The notes under the pieces: model-generated | Database searches by the model: none | What the model was told of the DNA's origin: nothing | What the model saw: only the letters and a program-made list of their open reading frames with translations | In this document: positions 7,564 through 17,400 of the stretch, in pieces | How the letters are laid out: every line of letters starts with the position of its first letter | Numbering within the stretch: the first letter of the stretch is position 1 | From: Paraburkholderia madseniana | GTDB lineage: Bacteria > Pseudomonadota > Gammaproteobacteria > Burkholderiales > Burkholderiaceae | Direction: 5' to 3' | Length of the DNA: 64,000 nt | Assembly: GCF_009690905.1 (NCBI RefSeq) | Contig: NZ_VOSW01000023.1 | Location: forward strand, 38,161 to 102,160 | Made by a program: the position numbers and the translations under genes

Positions 7564-9176
7564 TGCAAGATCTTGATCTCGACCGATTGCAAGAATCCGT
7601 CGTGAAATGTATTTCCCAGTCGCAATATGGCGATGCGATGGTACGCATCAAGTTGTTTGTTGAACACGTCATCAACGACCCGGAGTCCATCGCAGTCGTT
7701 TTCGCGAGTCGTGAGCTCGATACCTTGTGTCGCATGCTCGCGGACGCCTACTATAGCAATCACTATGAGCGTGTGAGCGAGGGGCGAGGCACCGTCATTC
7801 TGGCATCTGAACTGGTCAGAGCCGGTGGGCATGCCGAACTGATCAAGGACTATTTGGCCCTCCAACTGTTCGAGGGCCCGGTGCGTGTCGCCTTGACAGA
7901 TGTGTTCAACCGCATTGATCACGCCACGATCCATGAGTGGGAGGCCCTGCTCGGCTGTGAAGTGTTTATCGCGACCGCCACGGGGCTCGAAAGCAAACTG
8001 GATGCACTGGCCGCGAAACTTGGCGAATGGAATCCCTCGACCATTTTGACGTTGGGTCACAATCAGGACGTCGTATCCATCGTGGCGGCCCACTTTCCAG
8101 GCGCCATCAACCGATACTATATCCACCACGGCGACCATCATTTGTCGCTCGGTGTGACGTGCGAAGCATTTCAGCATGTCGATCTGCACAACATGTCGTA
8201 TGAACTGTGCAGGAACGAGATCGGAGTGGTCCAACAGCGTTATTGGCCACTCAGTGCTGTCAGACCGTCAGAGCGCAAGACGAGATTCTTGGAGCGCGGA
8301 GCCTTGACGAGCTGTTCATGCGGGCGAGCGTCGAAGTTCGAGTCGGGATCGTACGCTGTATCCTATGAACGCGCGGTGGCTTGCATCCTGAATGCCTCGC
8401 ACGGTTACCACGTGCACATCGGGGAGCTGCCCGAAGCGTTTCTGCAAAAAATCTACGAGACACTCGATGCCGAGAATGTGAGTCGTGATCGCTTTATCCA
8501 CATCGAGTGGGTTCCTTCGCTGTCGAGGGCGCTGATTGAATATTCGGTGGATGTGTATGTCAGCTCGTTCCCTCTTGGTGGTGGAAAAGCATTGATTGAA
8601 GCGATGTCTGTCGGCGTTCCCGTCGTCACGCATGAGTCATACCGCTCCCGGTTTCATGGTGGATGCGAACTCACCTATCCTGATAGTTACACGTGGAGAA
8701 GATACGAGGAGCTTATTCGTATTTTCGAGCAATGGAACGAGCCGTTACTGAAACAACACGGCGAATTCGCGCTGAGTCATTTCGAGTATTACTACTCGAA
8801 GGAAGCTTTCTTAAAAGCTTTTGCCAAGGGGGCGAATGAGGCACCTGAGGTTCCGCCTTTGCGTACCTACCATGGGAACTCTCTGCAAAACTACCTGGAT
8901 GCCAGGCAGCAGCGGGAGCTGGCGATGGCGAAGCTCGAATCTGAAAAGAACAGAATATTCAGCGAATGGAAGAAACTTCTTGCAGGGTATGAAGAGCATA
9001 TCGAGACGATCGGGAAGCAACAAGCGGTTATTGAGCAGCTGATGCGCGAAAAAGAGAAGGCAGAAACATCCCTTCTAGAGCAGGAGGCCATTTCTCGCCA
9101 ACTTCGGGACGAATTCGTTCGGCTGTCATGGAAATGGAAAGCCAGGAATCGAATCGCAGTAATGCTCAAAAAATAA
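7563..9176 (+). CDS. glycosyltransferase, GT-B fold, with C-terminal coiled coil
   Basis: A 537-residue protein. The C-terminal Rossmann half has the nucleotide-sugar signature SSFPLGGGKALIEAMSVGVPVVTHESYRSR near residue 340, which resembles GT4/GT41-type transferases. A basic KNRIFSEWKKLLAGYEEHIE stretch and a glutamate- and lysine-rich segment from about 465 to 525 predict a coiled coil. Its ATG overlaps the stop of fdtB. It probably transfers a sugar, perhaps the FdtA/FdtB product, to the growing glycan, and the coiled coil may join it to another transferase. The N-terminal 200 residues are not recognisable to me. Confidence 0.65.
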   Translation: MQDLDLDRLQESVVKCISQSQYGDAMVRIKLFVEHVINDPESIAVVFASRELDTLCRMLADAYYSNHYERVSEGRGTVILASELVRAGGHAELIKDYLALQLFEGPVRVALTDVFNRIDHATIHEWEALLGCEVFIATATGLESKLDALAAKLGEWNPSTILTLGHNQDVVSIVAAHFPGAINRYYIHHGDHHLSLGVTCEAFQHVDLHNMSYELCRNEIGVVQQRYWPLSAVRPSERKTRFLERGALTSCSCGRASKFESGSYAVSYERAVACILNASHGYHVHIGELPEAFLQKIYETLDAENVSRDRFIHIEWVPSLSRALIEYSVDVYVSSFPLGGGKALIEAMSVGVPVVTHESYRSRFHGGCELTYPDSYTWRRYEELIRIFEQWNEPLLKQHGEFALSHFEYYYSKEAFLKAFAKGANEAPEVPPLRTYHGNSLQNYLDARQQRELAMAKLESEKNRIFSEWKKLLAGYEEHIETIGKQQAVIEQLMREKEKAETSLLEQEAISRQLRDEFVRLSWKWKARNRIAVMLKK

Positions 9177-9225
9177 AATTGCTCCAGATTGTGTCATTCT
9201 CAAATCCGTTACATTTTGTTTTGGT

Positions 9226-10623
9226 GTGAACCAGGTGAAAATATTCAAGAGTCTATTTAAAAAAGATAGTCAAACGATTGGTGCTCAGCGAATAGAGGCG
9301 CCGTCGGACTTCGACCCGGACGCTTACTTGAAGCTGAATGTCGATGTTCGCGACGCGGGTGTCGATCCCATTCAGCACTATATCGATCACGGCCGTGCTG
9401 AAAAAAGAATCTACCGATTCCCGCCGCTCAAATATGCCGAGAACAAGGCGTTCGATCCCGCACGCGAAACTGTTTTGCTTGTGACTCACGAGTGTTCGCT
9501 GACGGGCGCGCCCGTTCTCGTCTATAACATGGCGGAGGTGTTGTCCCGCTCCATGAACGTGGTCGTGCTTTCGCTTGGGCCGGGCATGCTCGAGGCACTG
9601 TTTGAGGAACTCGCTATTTCCTATGTGCCGGCACATTATGCGCGCTTCAGCGGCATGCATGCCGAGCACGTTGTCGAGAGCCTGGTGCGCTGCTTCAAGC
9701 CCGCTTTTGCCATCGTAAATAGCATCGAGTCGCAGTTGGTCGTCGAGCCGCTGGGGAAAGCCGGGATTCCCACAGTGAGCCTGATTCACGAATTCGCGTC
9801 CTGTTATCCCGATCCGCCATCGCTTTTCAAGACCATGATGACGGTTCCGCAACAAGTCGTCTTTTCCTCGGAAATCACTTACAAGGATGCGGTTCGCTTC
9901 GTCGACGACTACAGGCCGGAGAAGATTCACGTCTTGCCTCAGGGGCGTTCCAGCATCCCGGGCAAGCGCGTTAAGGATGAGCCCGCGCTAATGGAACAGC
10001 AAAGGCTGCGTTCAATCTTGCGGCCTGACGTTGAGCATTCGAGGAAATATGTGGTACTCGGTGCCGGTTCGGTGAACTATCGCAAGGGCGTCGACCTGTT
10101 CTTGCAGTGCGCACGTCAGATCTTATCGAAGGTCGGCGAGGATCAATGCCGGTTCGTCTGGATCGGTCAGGGCTATGAGCCAAGAAAGGATGCCGCATAT
10201 TCGGTGTACTTGGAAGACCAGATCATGCGCGCCGGTTTGACCGGATCTGTTGAGATCATCGATGAGACGACCGAAATCGAAACGGCATACGAGTTGTCGG
10301 ATCTTTTCCTGCTGAGCTCAAGGCTTGATCCCTTGCCGAATGTCGCAATCGATGCCATGTTCTTCAACAAGCCTTTGCTTTGCTTCGACAAGACGACGGG
10401 AATTGTGTCGTTTCTGGAGCGCGCTGGTTTGAAAGACCTATGTATTGCGGACTACCTCGACGTCGAGGATATGGCTGAGAAAGCGAGCCGATTGCTTCTT
10501 TCTGCCGACCTAAGATCGCAAGTGGCCTCGCAGCTCTCGATGCACCTCGCCGACTGCTTCGACATGGAGCGATATGTCAACGAGGTCGTCGCGTTGGTCA
10601 GGCCCGTCCCGATCGCTGGGTGA
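9226..10623 (+). CDS. GT4-type glycosyltransferase
   Basis: About 465 residues. The N-terminus has FDPDAYLKLNVDVRDAGVDP, a short motif often found ahead of GT4 domains in polysaccharide loci, followed by VLLVTHECSLTGAPVLVYNM, the usual GT4 opening. The C-terminal half has VLGAGSVNYRKGVDLFLQ and LFLLSSRLDPLPNVAIDAMF, which carries the E/D-x7-E-like donor site in a modified form. Candidate starts are GTG at 9226 and GTG at 9235, neither with a strong ribosome site; an AT-rich 49-base gap precedes it. The donor and acceptor are unknown. It is a retaining transferase by family. Confidence 0.75.
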   Translation: MNQVKIFKSLFKKDSQTIGAQRIEAPSDFDPDAYLKLNVDVRDAGVDPIQHYIDHGRAEKRIYRFPPLKYAENKAFDPARETVLLVTHECSLTGAPVLVYNMAEVLSRSMNVVVLSLGPGMLEALFEELAISYVPAHYARFSGMHAEHVVESLVRCFKPAFAIVNSIESQLVVEPLGKAGIPTVSLIHEFASCYPDPPSLFKTMMTVPQQVVFSSEITYKDAVRFVDDYRPEKIHVLPQGRSSIPGKRVKDEPALMEQQRLRSILRPDVEHSRKYVVLGAGSVNYRKGVDLFLQCARQILSKVGEDQCRFVWIGQGYEPRKDAAYSVYLEDQIMRAGLTGSVEIIDETTEIETAYELSDLFLLSSRLDPLPNVAIDAMFFNKPLLCFDKTTGIVSFLERAGLKDLCIADYLDVEDMAEKASRLLLSADLRSQVASQLSMHLADCFDMERYVNEVVALVRPVPIAG

Positions 10624-10712
10624 TTCCAAAATGGCTGACTTGGTCGCGAGTTTCGGACTAGGCACGATATCGCATATTCGAACACTGATTACATTACTTG
10701 AGAGACTACGCT

Positions 10713-11744
10713 ATGAGTCACGATGTTGACGCGTATGCAGCCCTACAAAATTATGTGTCACCCTACGATCATTCGAGTTTGGTTATCCAGGCAGAAGGGC
10801 TCGCTGGAGCAGGGCGGATACATCAATTCCTTTCGGGACTCGACAGCGATGTGCCGATTCCCGATTTTCGCGACGCCGGGACGCTTGAAGAGGGGGGGCA
10901 GACTTCCCTTGCGATGTACGATTTTGAAGGTGCGCGCCAAGTGTACCGAAACTTTCTCTCGTGGATGTTCCGTACCTTCCGAGTAGACGAGACAGAATTC
11001 CGAAACGATTTGATTCGCCGTTTGCGTGTTTCGGATGGCGCGCATGTGCTTATCACCGGTTGTGGAAACGGCGACGATGTATTGGCTGCGCTCGATGCAG
11101 TCGGCCCTACTGGCCGAGTCTATGCGTCTGATCTTGCACCCGAAATGGTCGTCGCTACGCATGCGGCGCTCGCCGAGAAAGGGGGAGACGCACTTGCTCG
11201 CACGAGTCTTTCTGTTTGCAATGCGGGCAGCTTGCCGTTCGAAAACGACTTCTTCGACGCAGCTTTTCATTTTGGCGGCATCAATCTTTTCGACGACATC
11301 AAGGGCGCCATTCACGAGATGACTCGCGTGACCAAAGAAGGCAGGCGCGTGGTGTTTGGTGACGAAGGGGTCGCGCCATGGTTGGCCAATACCGAATATG
11401 GGCGCATGGTGATCGCAAACAACTACCTTTGGGCGCATCATGCACCGATCGACCTGCTTCCTCACGCAGCGGTCGACCCCAGCCTTAGCTGGGTACTCGG
11501 GAATTGCTTCTACCTCATCGACTTTGAAAAGTGTTCTTCAGGGCCGGTCATCGACCCCGACGTGCCCCACGTCGGTCGTCGTGGTGGCACGATGCGCTCG
11601 CGATACTACGGGCAGCTGGAGGGAGTGTCTCCCGAACTAAAGGAGGTAGTGCTCAAGGTCGCAGCAGAGCAGAAGACGAGCGTTGCCGAGTGGCTTGAGC
11701 GCGCAATTCGTGAATCGATTGACCGAAATCCCCGCAAAGTTTAG
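10713..11744 (+). CDS. class I SAM-dependent methyltransferase
   Basis: A protein of about 343 residues with a methyltransferase core in its middle: HVLITGCGNGDDVLAALDAV (motif I), RVYASDLAPEMV (motif II acidic residue), and LPFENDFFDAAFHFGGINLF (motif IV). About 100 residues precede the core and a helical tail (SPELKEVVLKVAAEQKTSVA) follows. The ATG at 10713 has GAGAG at 10700-10704; a TTG at 10698 is less likely. It is the last gene of the rightward run that begins with rmlD. Glycan or small-molecule methylation is possible, and the substrate cannot be inferred. Confidence 0.75.
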   Translation: MSHDVDAYAALQNYVSPYDHSSLVIQAEGLAGAGRIHQFLSGLDSDVPIPDFRDAGTLEEGGQTSLAMYDFEGARQVYRNFLSWMFRTFRVDETEFRNDLIRRLRVSDGAHVLITGCGNGDDVLAALDAVGPTGRVYASDLAPEMVVATHAALAEKGGDALARTSLSVCNAGSLPFENDFFDAAFHFGGINLFDDIKGAIHEMTRVTKEGRRVVFGDEGVAPWLANTEYGRMVIANNYLWAHHAPIDLLPHAAVDPSLSWVLGNCFYLIDFEKCSSGPVIDPDVPHVGRRGGTMRSRYYGQLEGVSPELKEVVLKVAAEQKTSVAEWLERAIRESIDRNPRKV

Positions 11745-11822
11745 CAAGTCTGCGCCAACGCAAATTGCGTTGCGGGGCAGGGAAACAGCTCATCAGGGAA
11801 GGCGGAGGGTTAGCGGCGCAAT

Positions 11823-12641
11823 CTAGCGCGAGGGCATGCGCCGCTCCCGCCAGTCCTTGGCGTGCGTCGCGGGGGACCATCGAAAGCCCAGATATTTCAG
11901 AACGTTCGGATCGGTGGGCGCGGGCATTCCAGTGCTTTCAAGTGCGGTCTGCAAATTCACCTGTTGTGCGAGGAACGGCAGGCCGATGAGGTGGTTGACG
12001 GCTCGACGAACGTCGGTCGACACGTTAATTCCGCCCCGGTGATAGAGCATCGCGTCCAGCACGATAAACGATCCGGCGCGAGCCGCTATTTGCTTTTCAT
12101 GGCGAGACGCGAATTGGTCAGTGGGGAATTCTTCGATGTGATGCGTCGCAGGGAGTACAAAGGATGCACCGTTTTCGTTCGTGAATTCATCGACGCATAG
12201 CAACGCATTGAACGCGATCGTTTTCGAACTCGTCCAGTGCTGATAGCTAAGGTCACGATGCCACTTCACCTGATAGTTCTGGCGGTCAGGTCGATTGATG
12301 ATGCCATTCTGCTGCATGAGTACGAATTCACTGCCTAGCAGTCTGGTCGCGAGCTTCATCAGATTTGGAGCGGTCGCGAGGGTCAGGAAGTCGGGATCAT
12401 AAGCGAGCGTACAGCGCGCGATGTCGGTGTCGCTGATGCTCGCGAGTGCTTGCTCATCTCCAAATTCGCTAATCTGCGCCTGATAAATCCGGTCGATTCC
12501 CGATTTGAGCCTTTCGATAACATCGGCAGGAAGACCGCTGTCTAGTATCGTGTAGCCATTGATACGCATTTCAGCTACCGCTTCGTCGATCGCGTCTTCG
12601 GACGCAAGCCGTTGTGTTACTCCGTGAGTCAACACTGCCAT
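11823..12641 (-). CDS. PhyH-family Fe(II)/2-oxoglutarate dioxygenase
   Basis: A 272-residue protein of the phytanoyl-CoA dioxygenase family. The iron ligands are visible as H-x-D in VKWHRDLSYQHW and a distal histidine in LDAMLYHRGGINVS, with the 2-oxoglutarate-binding arginine in DVRRAVNHLIGL. Such enzymes hydroxylate small or glycan-linked substrates. The ATG at position 12641 is preceded by AAAGG seven bases away; the frame is open back to 12716, which would overlap the upstream gene. It lies just after a beta-propeller glycosidase-like gene on the same strand, so the two probably form a unit. A hydroxylated sugar or lipid in this glycan is only a hypothesis. Confidence 0.75.
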   Translation of the reverse strand: MAVLTHGVTQRLASEDAIDEAVAEMRINGYTILDSGLPADVIERLKSGIDRIYQAQISEFGDEQALASISDTDIARCTLAYDPDFLTLATAPNLMKLATRLLGSEFVLMQQNGIINRPDRQNYQVKWHRDLSYQHWTSSKTIAFNALLCVDEFTNENGASFVLPATHHIEEFPTDQFASRHEKQIAARAGSFIVLDAMLYHRGGINVSTDVRRAVNHLIGLPFLAQQVNLQTALESTGMPAPTDPNVLKYLGFRWSPATHAKDWRERRMPSR

Positions 12642-12678
12642 GTCAGGGCCTTTCATGTCTGGGTTTTGCTCGTGCAAT

Positions 12679-13602
12679 CTAAGGGGTGGTGAGTTCTGCA
12701 ACCGCGAATCCCTCACGACCGAACCCGTTGCCGTTGTAAAAGCAGTAGGTCTTATTGTGCGCGGTTATCAAAGCGGTGTAGGACATGCCGTCGGAGTCAA
12801 ATGATCCCGGAGAAACGTCCAGTCCGAGCTGGTCATCCATTCGGTTCCAGTGAAGTCCGTCGTCGGACTCAGCGTAACCGAGGCGATATGCAGCGAGGGA
12901 GATCCGTCGGATAGAGTAGTAGATCTGGTACTTGCGCTCTGGCGTTTTTGTGATCCAGGGACGTCCTATCCCATGTTCATCCGCTCCAAAGCTCATGCAG
13001 GCTAGGCCTTCGCTACCCCAACTGATTCCGTCGGCCGATTCAAGATACTTCAGCGAGTAGCGAGGCACCTCTTTGCCATTGACGATTTCCCAGGTCGAAC
13101 CGGCCGTGTACCACATTTGATATCCGTGCTCTGTCGGCATGACGAACGGAGCGCAGCGAAACATGGATTCCGCCGGGGTAGGTCCCAGAATCGGTGAATC
13201 TTGTACCCGCACAAAGCTCTGGCCGTCGTCGAAGCTTTGAGCCAGGCCCATGAATATCTGATATCGAACAGAGTCGGAACGTCCAAAACCCGAGTAGTAC
13301 ATCAGCAAGGTTCCGTCCGGATTGCGCAGCACTTGCGCAGCCACGATGCCCCGCTCGTCGAACGCTCCCGGCGCGCCCGTTTGCATCAAAGGGCCCGTTG
13401 ACTTCGCGACGATCCTTGTCGGGTCCAATGCGTCGACATCAACGAAGTATGGCCGTCCGACATTATCCGCATCGCAAATGGTGAGAAAAATGCGGATGGT
13501 GTGATCGTTGATGAGCAAAGGGGTCGGAACCATGGCTCGCACAGTACCGGCCGGGGCATCCCGATCGGTGTGATAGACGAGCCCACGTTTAAGCCATTGC
13601 AT
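12679..13602 (-). CDS. beta-propeller glycosidase-like protein
   Basis: A 307-residue soluble protein without a signal peptide. Repeats such as LLMYYSGFGRSDSVRYQIFM, GYQMWYTAGSTWEI and KYQIYYSIRRISLAAYRLGY have the 'W/Y-Y-S/T-A/G' pattern and 'S-D-G-x-x-W' turns (ESADGISWGSEG, ESDDGLHWNRMD) of five-bladed propellers in families GH32/43/68/130. The acidic catalytic set cannot be assigned by eye, so activity is unsure. Similar cytosolic proteins occur in polysaccharide clusters and may process or bind nucleotide-linked glycans. It precedes the PhyH gene on the same strand with 37 bases between them. Confidence 0.65.
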   Translation of the reverse strand: MQWLKRGLVYHTDRDAPAGTVRAMVPTPLLINDHTIRIFLTICDADNVGRPYFVDVDALDPTRIVAKSTGPLMQTGAPGAFDERGIVAAQVLRNPDGTLLMYYSGFGRSDSVRYQIFMGLAQSFDDGQSFVRVQDSPILGPTPAESMFRCAPFVMPTEHGYQMWYTAGSTWEIVNGKEVPRYSLKYLESADGISWGSEGLACMSFGADEHGIGRPWITKTPERKYQIYYSIRRISLAAYRLGYAESDDGLHWNRMDDQLGLDVSPGSFDSDGMSYTALITAHNKTYCFYNGNGFGREGFAVAELTTP

Positions 13603-13990
13603 ATTCAGGAAAATCCCCGAATTGAAACGGTCATTATAGCGGCCCGGTCCCGGGTTTTATACGGGTGCACGGGATGACGGGAGCCTGCTTACCGGAGCTT
13701 ACCGCCGAGCCAAACCGACCCCGCCGTGGCTATACAAGGGAGGTCAGACGGGGTCTAATACGGGTTTGCCAGCAAAGATGCTGGCAGCGGCGCGTGTCGG
13801 CGACTATGGTTTGGCGCTGTCATCCCAGCGTCGGCGCATGATTCACCAAGGCATACACGACGGTGAGCGCTTTCCGTGTCACGAATTTTGTGGTGAATCA
13901 CGGTTAAAGTCCAGCTTATCTGGACAGCGGCGAAAGACGTCGGCGCAAGAAATTAGTCCGGCGACTAAATGTAATATCAGGAAAAGCGAG
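13603..13990. other. divergent intergenic region
   Basis: This stretch separates the minus-strand glycosidase-like gene from the plus-strand sulfotransferase and should hold promoters for both. An open frame runs through its right half in phase with the sulfotransferase, but has no family similarity there. No clear -35/-10 pair was found. Confidence 0.4.
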
Positions 13991-14821
13991 ATGATTGGCG
14001 ATTTGTTTGACCTTGGAGCTAAGGCGTTTATTCTGTGTAGCCTCGATGACAGGAAAGAGCAGGCAAAGCCGATCATTTTCCTCCATGTCGCCAAAACTGC
14101 GGGTTCATCTTTCCGGGAGGAACTCGCTGAAAGATTTCAGCCCTCCGAGAATGTGTTTGTCGATTTTTCGAAAGTCGAATTACCCATTGATGGGAAGAAG
14201 TACGCGGCGATATTGAACAGCAATTTGCTGGAGTTGAACGATCGCCGTATGGCGCGGTGTCGAATGGTTTCTGGACATTTTTCCTACGACCAGATCGTCG
14301 AAAAGGAGAATCTGGTTCAGGCGAGGTTGGTGACGTTCATTCGGCATCCCATTTCCAGGCTCGTCTCTTTTTATAAATACCATAGCTCGAGCGCGCATCC
14401 GGATAACGCTTCGTTCAAGAAAAATTATCCGACGTTTCGTCATCTCGTTCAGGCTCCCGATAATATAAACGGGATCTGCCGTCAGCTGACACCGGGTATT
14501 TCCAGCAACGGTACGGATGCGGCTGAATGGATCAAGCGGAATTACTATTGGGTTGGTATGCAGGAAAACTACGTCGCATCCGTCAAGTTGCTGTTCGCGA
14601 TGAACGGTATGAGGTTTTCTCCGCGTCATAATGTCAGGGTCTCCGATTCCAGTTATGCCGATGTCGATGCTGAGGATATCCGGCTGGCGGAGCAATTGAA
14701 CGCTGTGGATGTTCAAATGTATAACAATCTGGTTGAGAGCTTTTCCCCGCGATGGGAGGAGATCTATCACCAGACTGACTATGATCGGGTTTTCAGGGCT
14801 TATCTCGAACACCAGGGCTAG
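13991..14821 (+). CDS. sulfotransferase family protein
   Basis: A 276-residue cytosolic sulfotransferase. IIFLHVAKTAGSSFREEL near residue 30 is the 5'-phosphosulfate loop that binds PAPS, and VTFIRHPISRLVSFYKY near residue 110 carries the 3'-phosphate-binding R...S motif. This is the Sulfotransfer_2-like group that acts on carbohydrates. The ATG at 13991 gives the normal distance from the start to the PAPS loop; the frame is open from 13766 without similarity. Its base composition is more AT-rich than the genes on either side, as are the next three genes. Sulfation of the surface glycan is the natural hypothesis, but no PAPS synthesis genes are in the window. Confidence 0.85.
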   Translation: MIGDLFDLGAKAFILCSLDDRKEQAKPIIFLHVAKTAGSSFREELAERFQPSENVFVDFSKVELPIDGKKYAAILNSNLLELNDRRMARCRMVSGHFSYDQIVEKENLVQARLVTFIRHPISRLVSFYKYHSSSAHPDNASFKKNYPTFRHLVQAPDNINGICRQLTPGISSNGTDAAEWIKRNYYWVGMQENYVASVKLLFAMNGMRFSPRHNVRVSDSSYADVDAEDIRLAEQLNAVDVQMYNNLVESFSPRWEEIYHQTDYDRVFRAYLEHQG

Positions 14822-14949
14822 CGCTTGAGAACATGTTGCCGGAACTCCGATTTTAATCAAATCGGTGCGGGTGGTGAAAACCTGCAGCAACCCGGAAATT
14901 TGTTGCTTGCGCGACTGCCGGATTTACGACTTCAACGCTGGATGTGATA

Positions 14950-16704
14950 ATGACGAAAAGCAAAATTCTTAACATTCGGCGCAGTGACGCTGTTATATAC
15001 ATACTGTTTGCCGCGCTGTTGGTATTGTTTATCTACCAGTCCGTGCACTGGCTAGTCAAATATCGGTTTGGTCAATCACTGGATATCGACGAGTCTGGCT
15101 ACCTGGCGCTATCAGTCGCGTTTGCAAAAGCCAAGATATACGGTGGTTGGACCGGCTGGTTGCACGCGCTTTCCGCGCCGCTTGGTTTCGCGCCGCTCGC
15201 GCCCGTTGTCGCATCATTGGCGATGGTTGCTTTTGGAGTCAACGAAAACTACGGATTCCTTTGCAATGTTGGCTTTGCTGTTGGCACGTTGGCATTGATG
15301 TTTGTCGTACTTAGGCGCTCGTCATTGCCGCATGCGTTGCTCGCTTGCATTCTATTGGCTTCGTTGTCGAACTTCGTGGTGTTCAGCCGTGGTTTTCAAT
15401 TTGTCACGGCAACGACGTTTTTCTTCTTTGCCAGTTTCGCTTGTTTCGTCCTTTCTGACGGCTTCCGACGTAGTTCCTATTCCGCGCTGGTGGGTGCGGC
15501 TCTCGGATGCATGATCCTGTCGAGGACGATGGCGTTAGCCTTCCTGCCGGCATTTGCTTTTTCGTTTCTCATTTACCTCTACCTCGCGCGCGGCTTTTCG
15601 CGGGAAACACTAAAGAATATCGTGTTATCGATTATTGTGTTTCTCATAGTCGCGTTGCCTTGGTATGTGAGAAATTTTTCCAGTGTATTTGGATATTTGT
15701 TTTCGTTTGGCTACGGTGCACATGCAGCGGAATATGGACATTCGCAAGGGGTATTTACCTGGGCGAATCTGAGTCTGCGCTTTCGATGGATTTTTGTTCA
15801 GATGCGTTTGCCTCACTTCTTTTTTATCGTCCCAATTTTCCTTGTCGGGCTGTCGTCTGTGCTCTTGCGGAGAAAGAGAGGCGTCACGAGTAATTTGATT
15901 CTTTCAGGCTCCGCGCTTTGTCTTGCCTGTTTTGGTGTGCTTTGGACAAGTCAAAATATGGGGACTGGATTTGATTCACCTATCTATACCGTCATGGTTT
16001 TTTGCGTGGCAACGTGGCTTGGAACAATTGGATTGCGATGGCTTCAGGTCGCATATTTCGCATTATCCGTAGGCTTTTTTGCGGTAGCCGCTTATGCCCA
16101 CCAGGATCTCTATCGCTGTGTGGGAATGTCGAAGCCGTTCGCCGAAGGTTTTGGTGGTGACGACGCTTGGACCGGCCCATTGCTCGATTGTGGCACCTTG
16201 GTACATATGTCCCTGCAACAGAACGACTTTCCGCCCGAAAATCAGCCAAATTTTATTCTGGGTCGTGATGAGGCGATGGCCTGGCGCGATCTGAACAGGT
16301 CGGTTTCAAGTTATCTGGCAACGGAAGATTTCAATAAAGGTCCAGTTCTACTCCTTTCCCGTCACATGATATTGAATGTCAATTCAATTGGGTTGGAGAT
16401 GATCAAGAAGTCCGGCTTTATGGTACCGATGGTTCAAGTCGACCCGGCTCTCCTTGAACCGAAACTGGAGTCGTATACGAGTTGGCTAGCTCAGTCTCCT
16501 CAAAATGCCGCGTGTTTCGCGCTGATGCTAAATGATCAACATGGAGAGTTCTCCCCGCGGGCGGATCTGGCTACGATGGGAAGTGCTTTGGAGTCTTCAG
16601 GATTCAAGCAGGTTAAGGATTTCCCAACACCTCGGCCGGGGCAGCATCTTGGTGTGTGGAAAAGAAATGTGGCGTCTTGCAACGCTGGCGTTGCAGCGAA
16701 ATAA
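14950..16704 (+). CDS. GT-C-like multi-spanning membrane glycosyltransferase
   Basis: A protein of about 584 residues. There are roughly ten hydrophobic segments in its first 400 residues (for example VIYILFAALLVLFIYQSVHW and LIVFLIVALPWYVRNF) and a C-terminal soluble part. The first extracytoplasmic loop has SLDIDESGYLALS, the acidic motif position of GT-C/PMT-type transferases that use polyprenyl-phosphate sugars. The ATG at 14950 follows a GTG two codons earlier and lies 128 bases after the sulfotransferase. A periplasmic sugar transfer is plausible. A polymerase role cannot be excluded, since no other Wzy candidate is obvious in the window. Confidence 0.6.
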   Translation: MTKSKILNIRRSDAVIYILFAALLVLFIYQSVHWLVKYRFGQSLDIDESGYLALSVAFAKAKIYGGWTGWLHALSAPLGFAPLAPVVASLAMVAFGVNENYGFLCNVGFAVGTLALMFVVLRRSSLPHALLACILLASLSNFVVFSRGFQFVTATTFFFFASFACFVLSDGFRRSSYSALVGAALGCMILSRTMALAFLPAFAFSFLIYLYLARGFSRETLKNIVLSIIVFLIVALPWYVRNFSSVFGYLFSFGYGAHAAEYGHSQGVFTWANLSLRFRWIFVQMRLPHFFFIVPIFLVGLSSVLLRRKRGVTSNLILSGSALCLACFGVLWTSQNMGTGFDSPIYTVMVFCVATWLGTIGLRWLQVAYFALSVGFFAVAAYAHQDLYRCVGMSKPFAEGFGGDDAWTGPLLDCGTLVHMSLQQNDFPPENQPNFILGRDEAMAWRDLNRSVSSYLATEDFNKGPVLLLSRHMILNVNSIGLEMIKKSGFMVPMVQVDPALLEPKLESYTSWLAQSPQNAACFALMLNDQHGEFSPRADLATMGSALESSGFKQVKDFPTPRPGQHLGVWKRNVASCNAGVAAK

Positions 16705-16822
16705 AGAAGCTCTATAAAAATCAGCTTGGATAGGTGGGTGTCCCGCCTGGATACCTGCCAAGGGGCTGACGTCTGTGTTCCGACAATTAGGTAATATGTG
16801 GAAAATTCACATAATTCTGTAG

Positions 16823-17369
16823 ATGACCAGCCGTAAGGACGAGTTTTGCTTGCCTTTGCTACATGGATTGCGAGCTATTGCCGCGCTGTCTGTCATACTT
16901 CCTTACGGCCCGACCGTCAGGTCTGTCCAAGCCTTCAAGAACTATCTCGCCTGCTTCGGTGTTGACCTGTTTCTGGCTTTGAGCGCGTTCCTGCTGTCCG
17001 CAGGGGTGGAAATCTGGATCGATGAAGCGCTAGGGTTGTTCGAGACGGTCGAAGTGATTGGCTATCCGCAGGCGGTAACGGCCTGCTGCCCACTGATCTT
17101 CTCCGTCAAACAGTCTGAATTTGCCGCGCGAGTGCTGGGTTGAATGCCGTTACGATATCTCAGCAAGGTTGCGTACGGCATCTATGTCTTTCACCTTTTC
17201 GGCCTGTGGTTGTCGGAAGGAATTATGGAGCGTGTCGGCTTCGTATGCGCGACTTGCTGTCGGCATCCTTATAACGTTAGTGCTTGCCGGTATCTCATAT
17301 CATCTGCAGGAACGTCCGTTCCTGCTCTTGGGGGAGCGATTCACGGTGGCTCAGAACCGTCCTGCATGA
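16823..17369 (+). pseudogene. acyltransferase 3 family, decayed
   Basis: The first 106 codons read FCLPLLHGLRAIAALSVIL then FGVDLFLALSAFLLSAGVE, the N-terminus of an acyltransferase-3 membrane protein. The frame ends at 17143. Typical C-terminal pieces follow in two other frames: LRYLSKVAYGIYVFHLFGLW from 17144 and LAVGILITLVLAGISYHLQE up to 17369. The middle of the protein, about 200 residues, is missing. The gene has therefore lost its core by deletion and has frameshifts. An intact gene of the same family begins 31 bases later, so this is probably a replaced ancestor. Confidence 0.8.
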
Positions 17370-17400
17370 GCATGGCAGGCGTATACCAGTTGGAAGTTGT

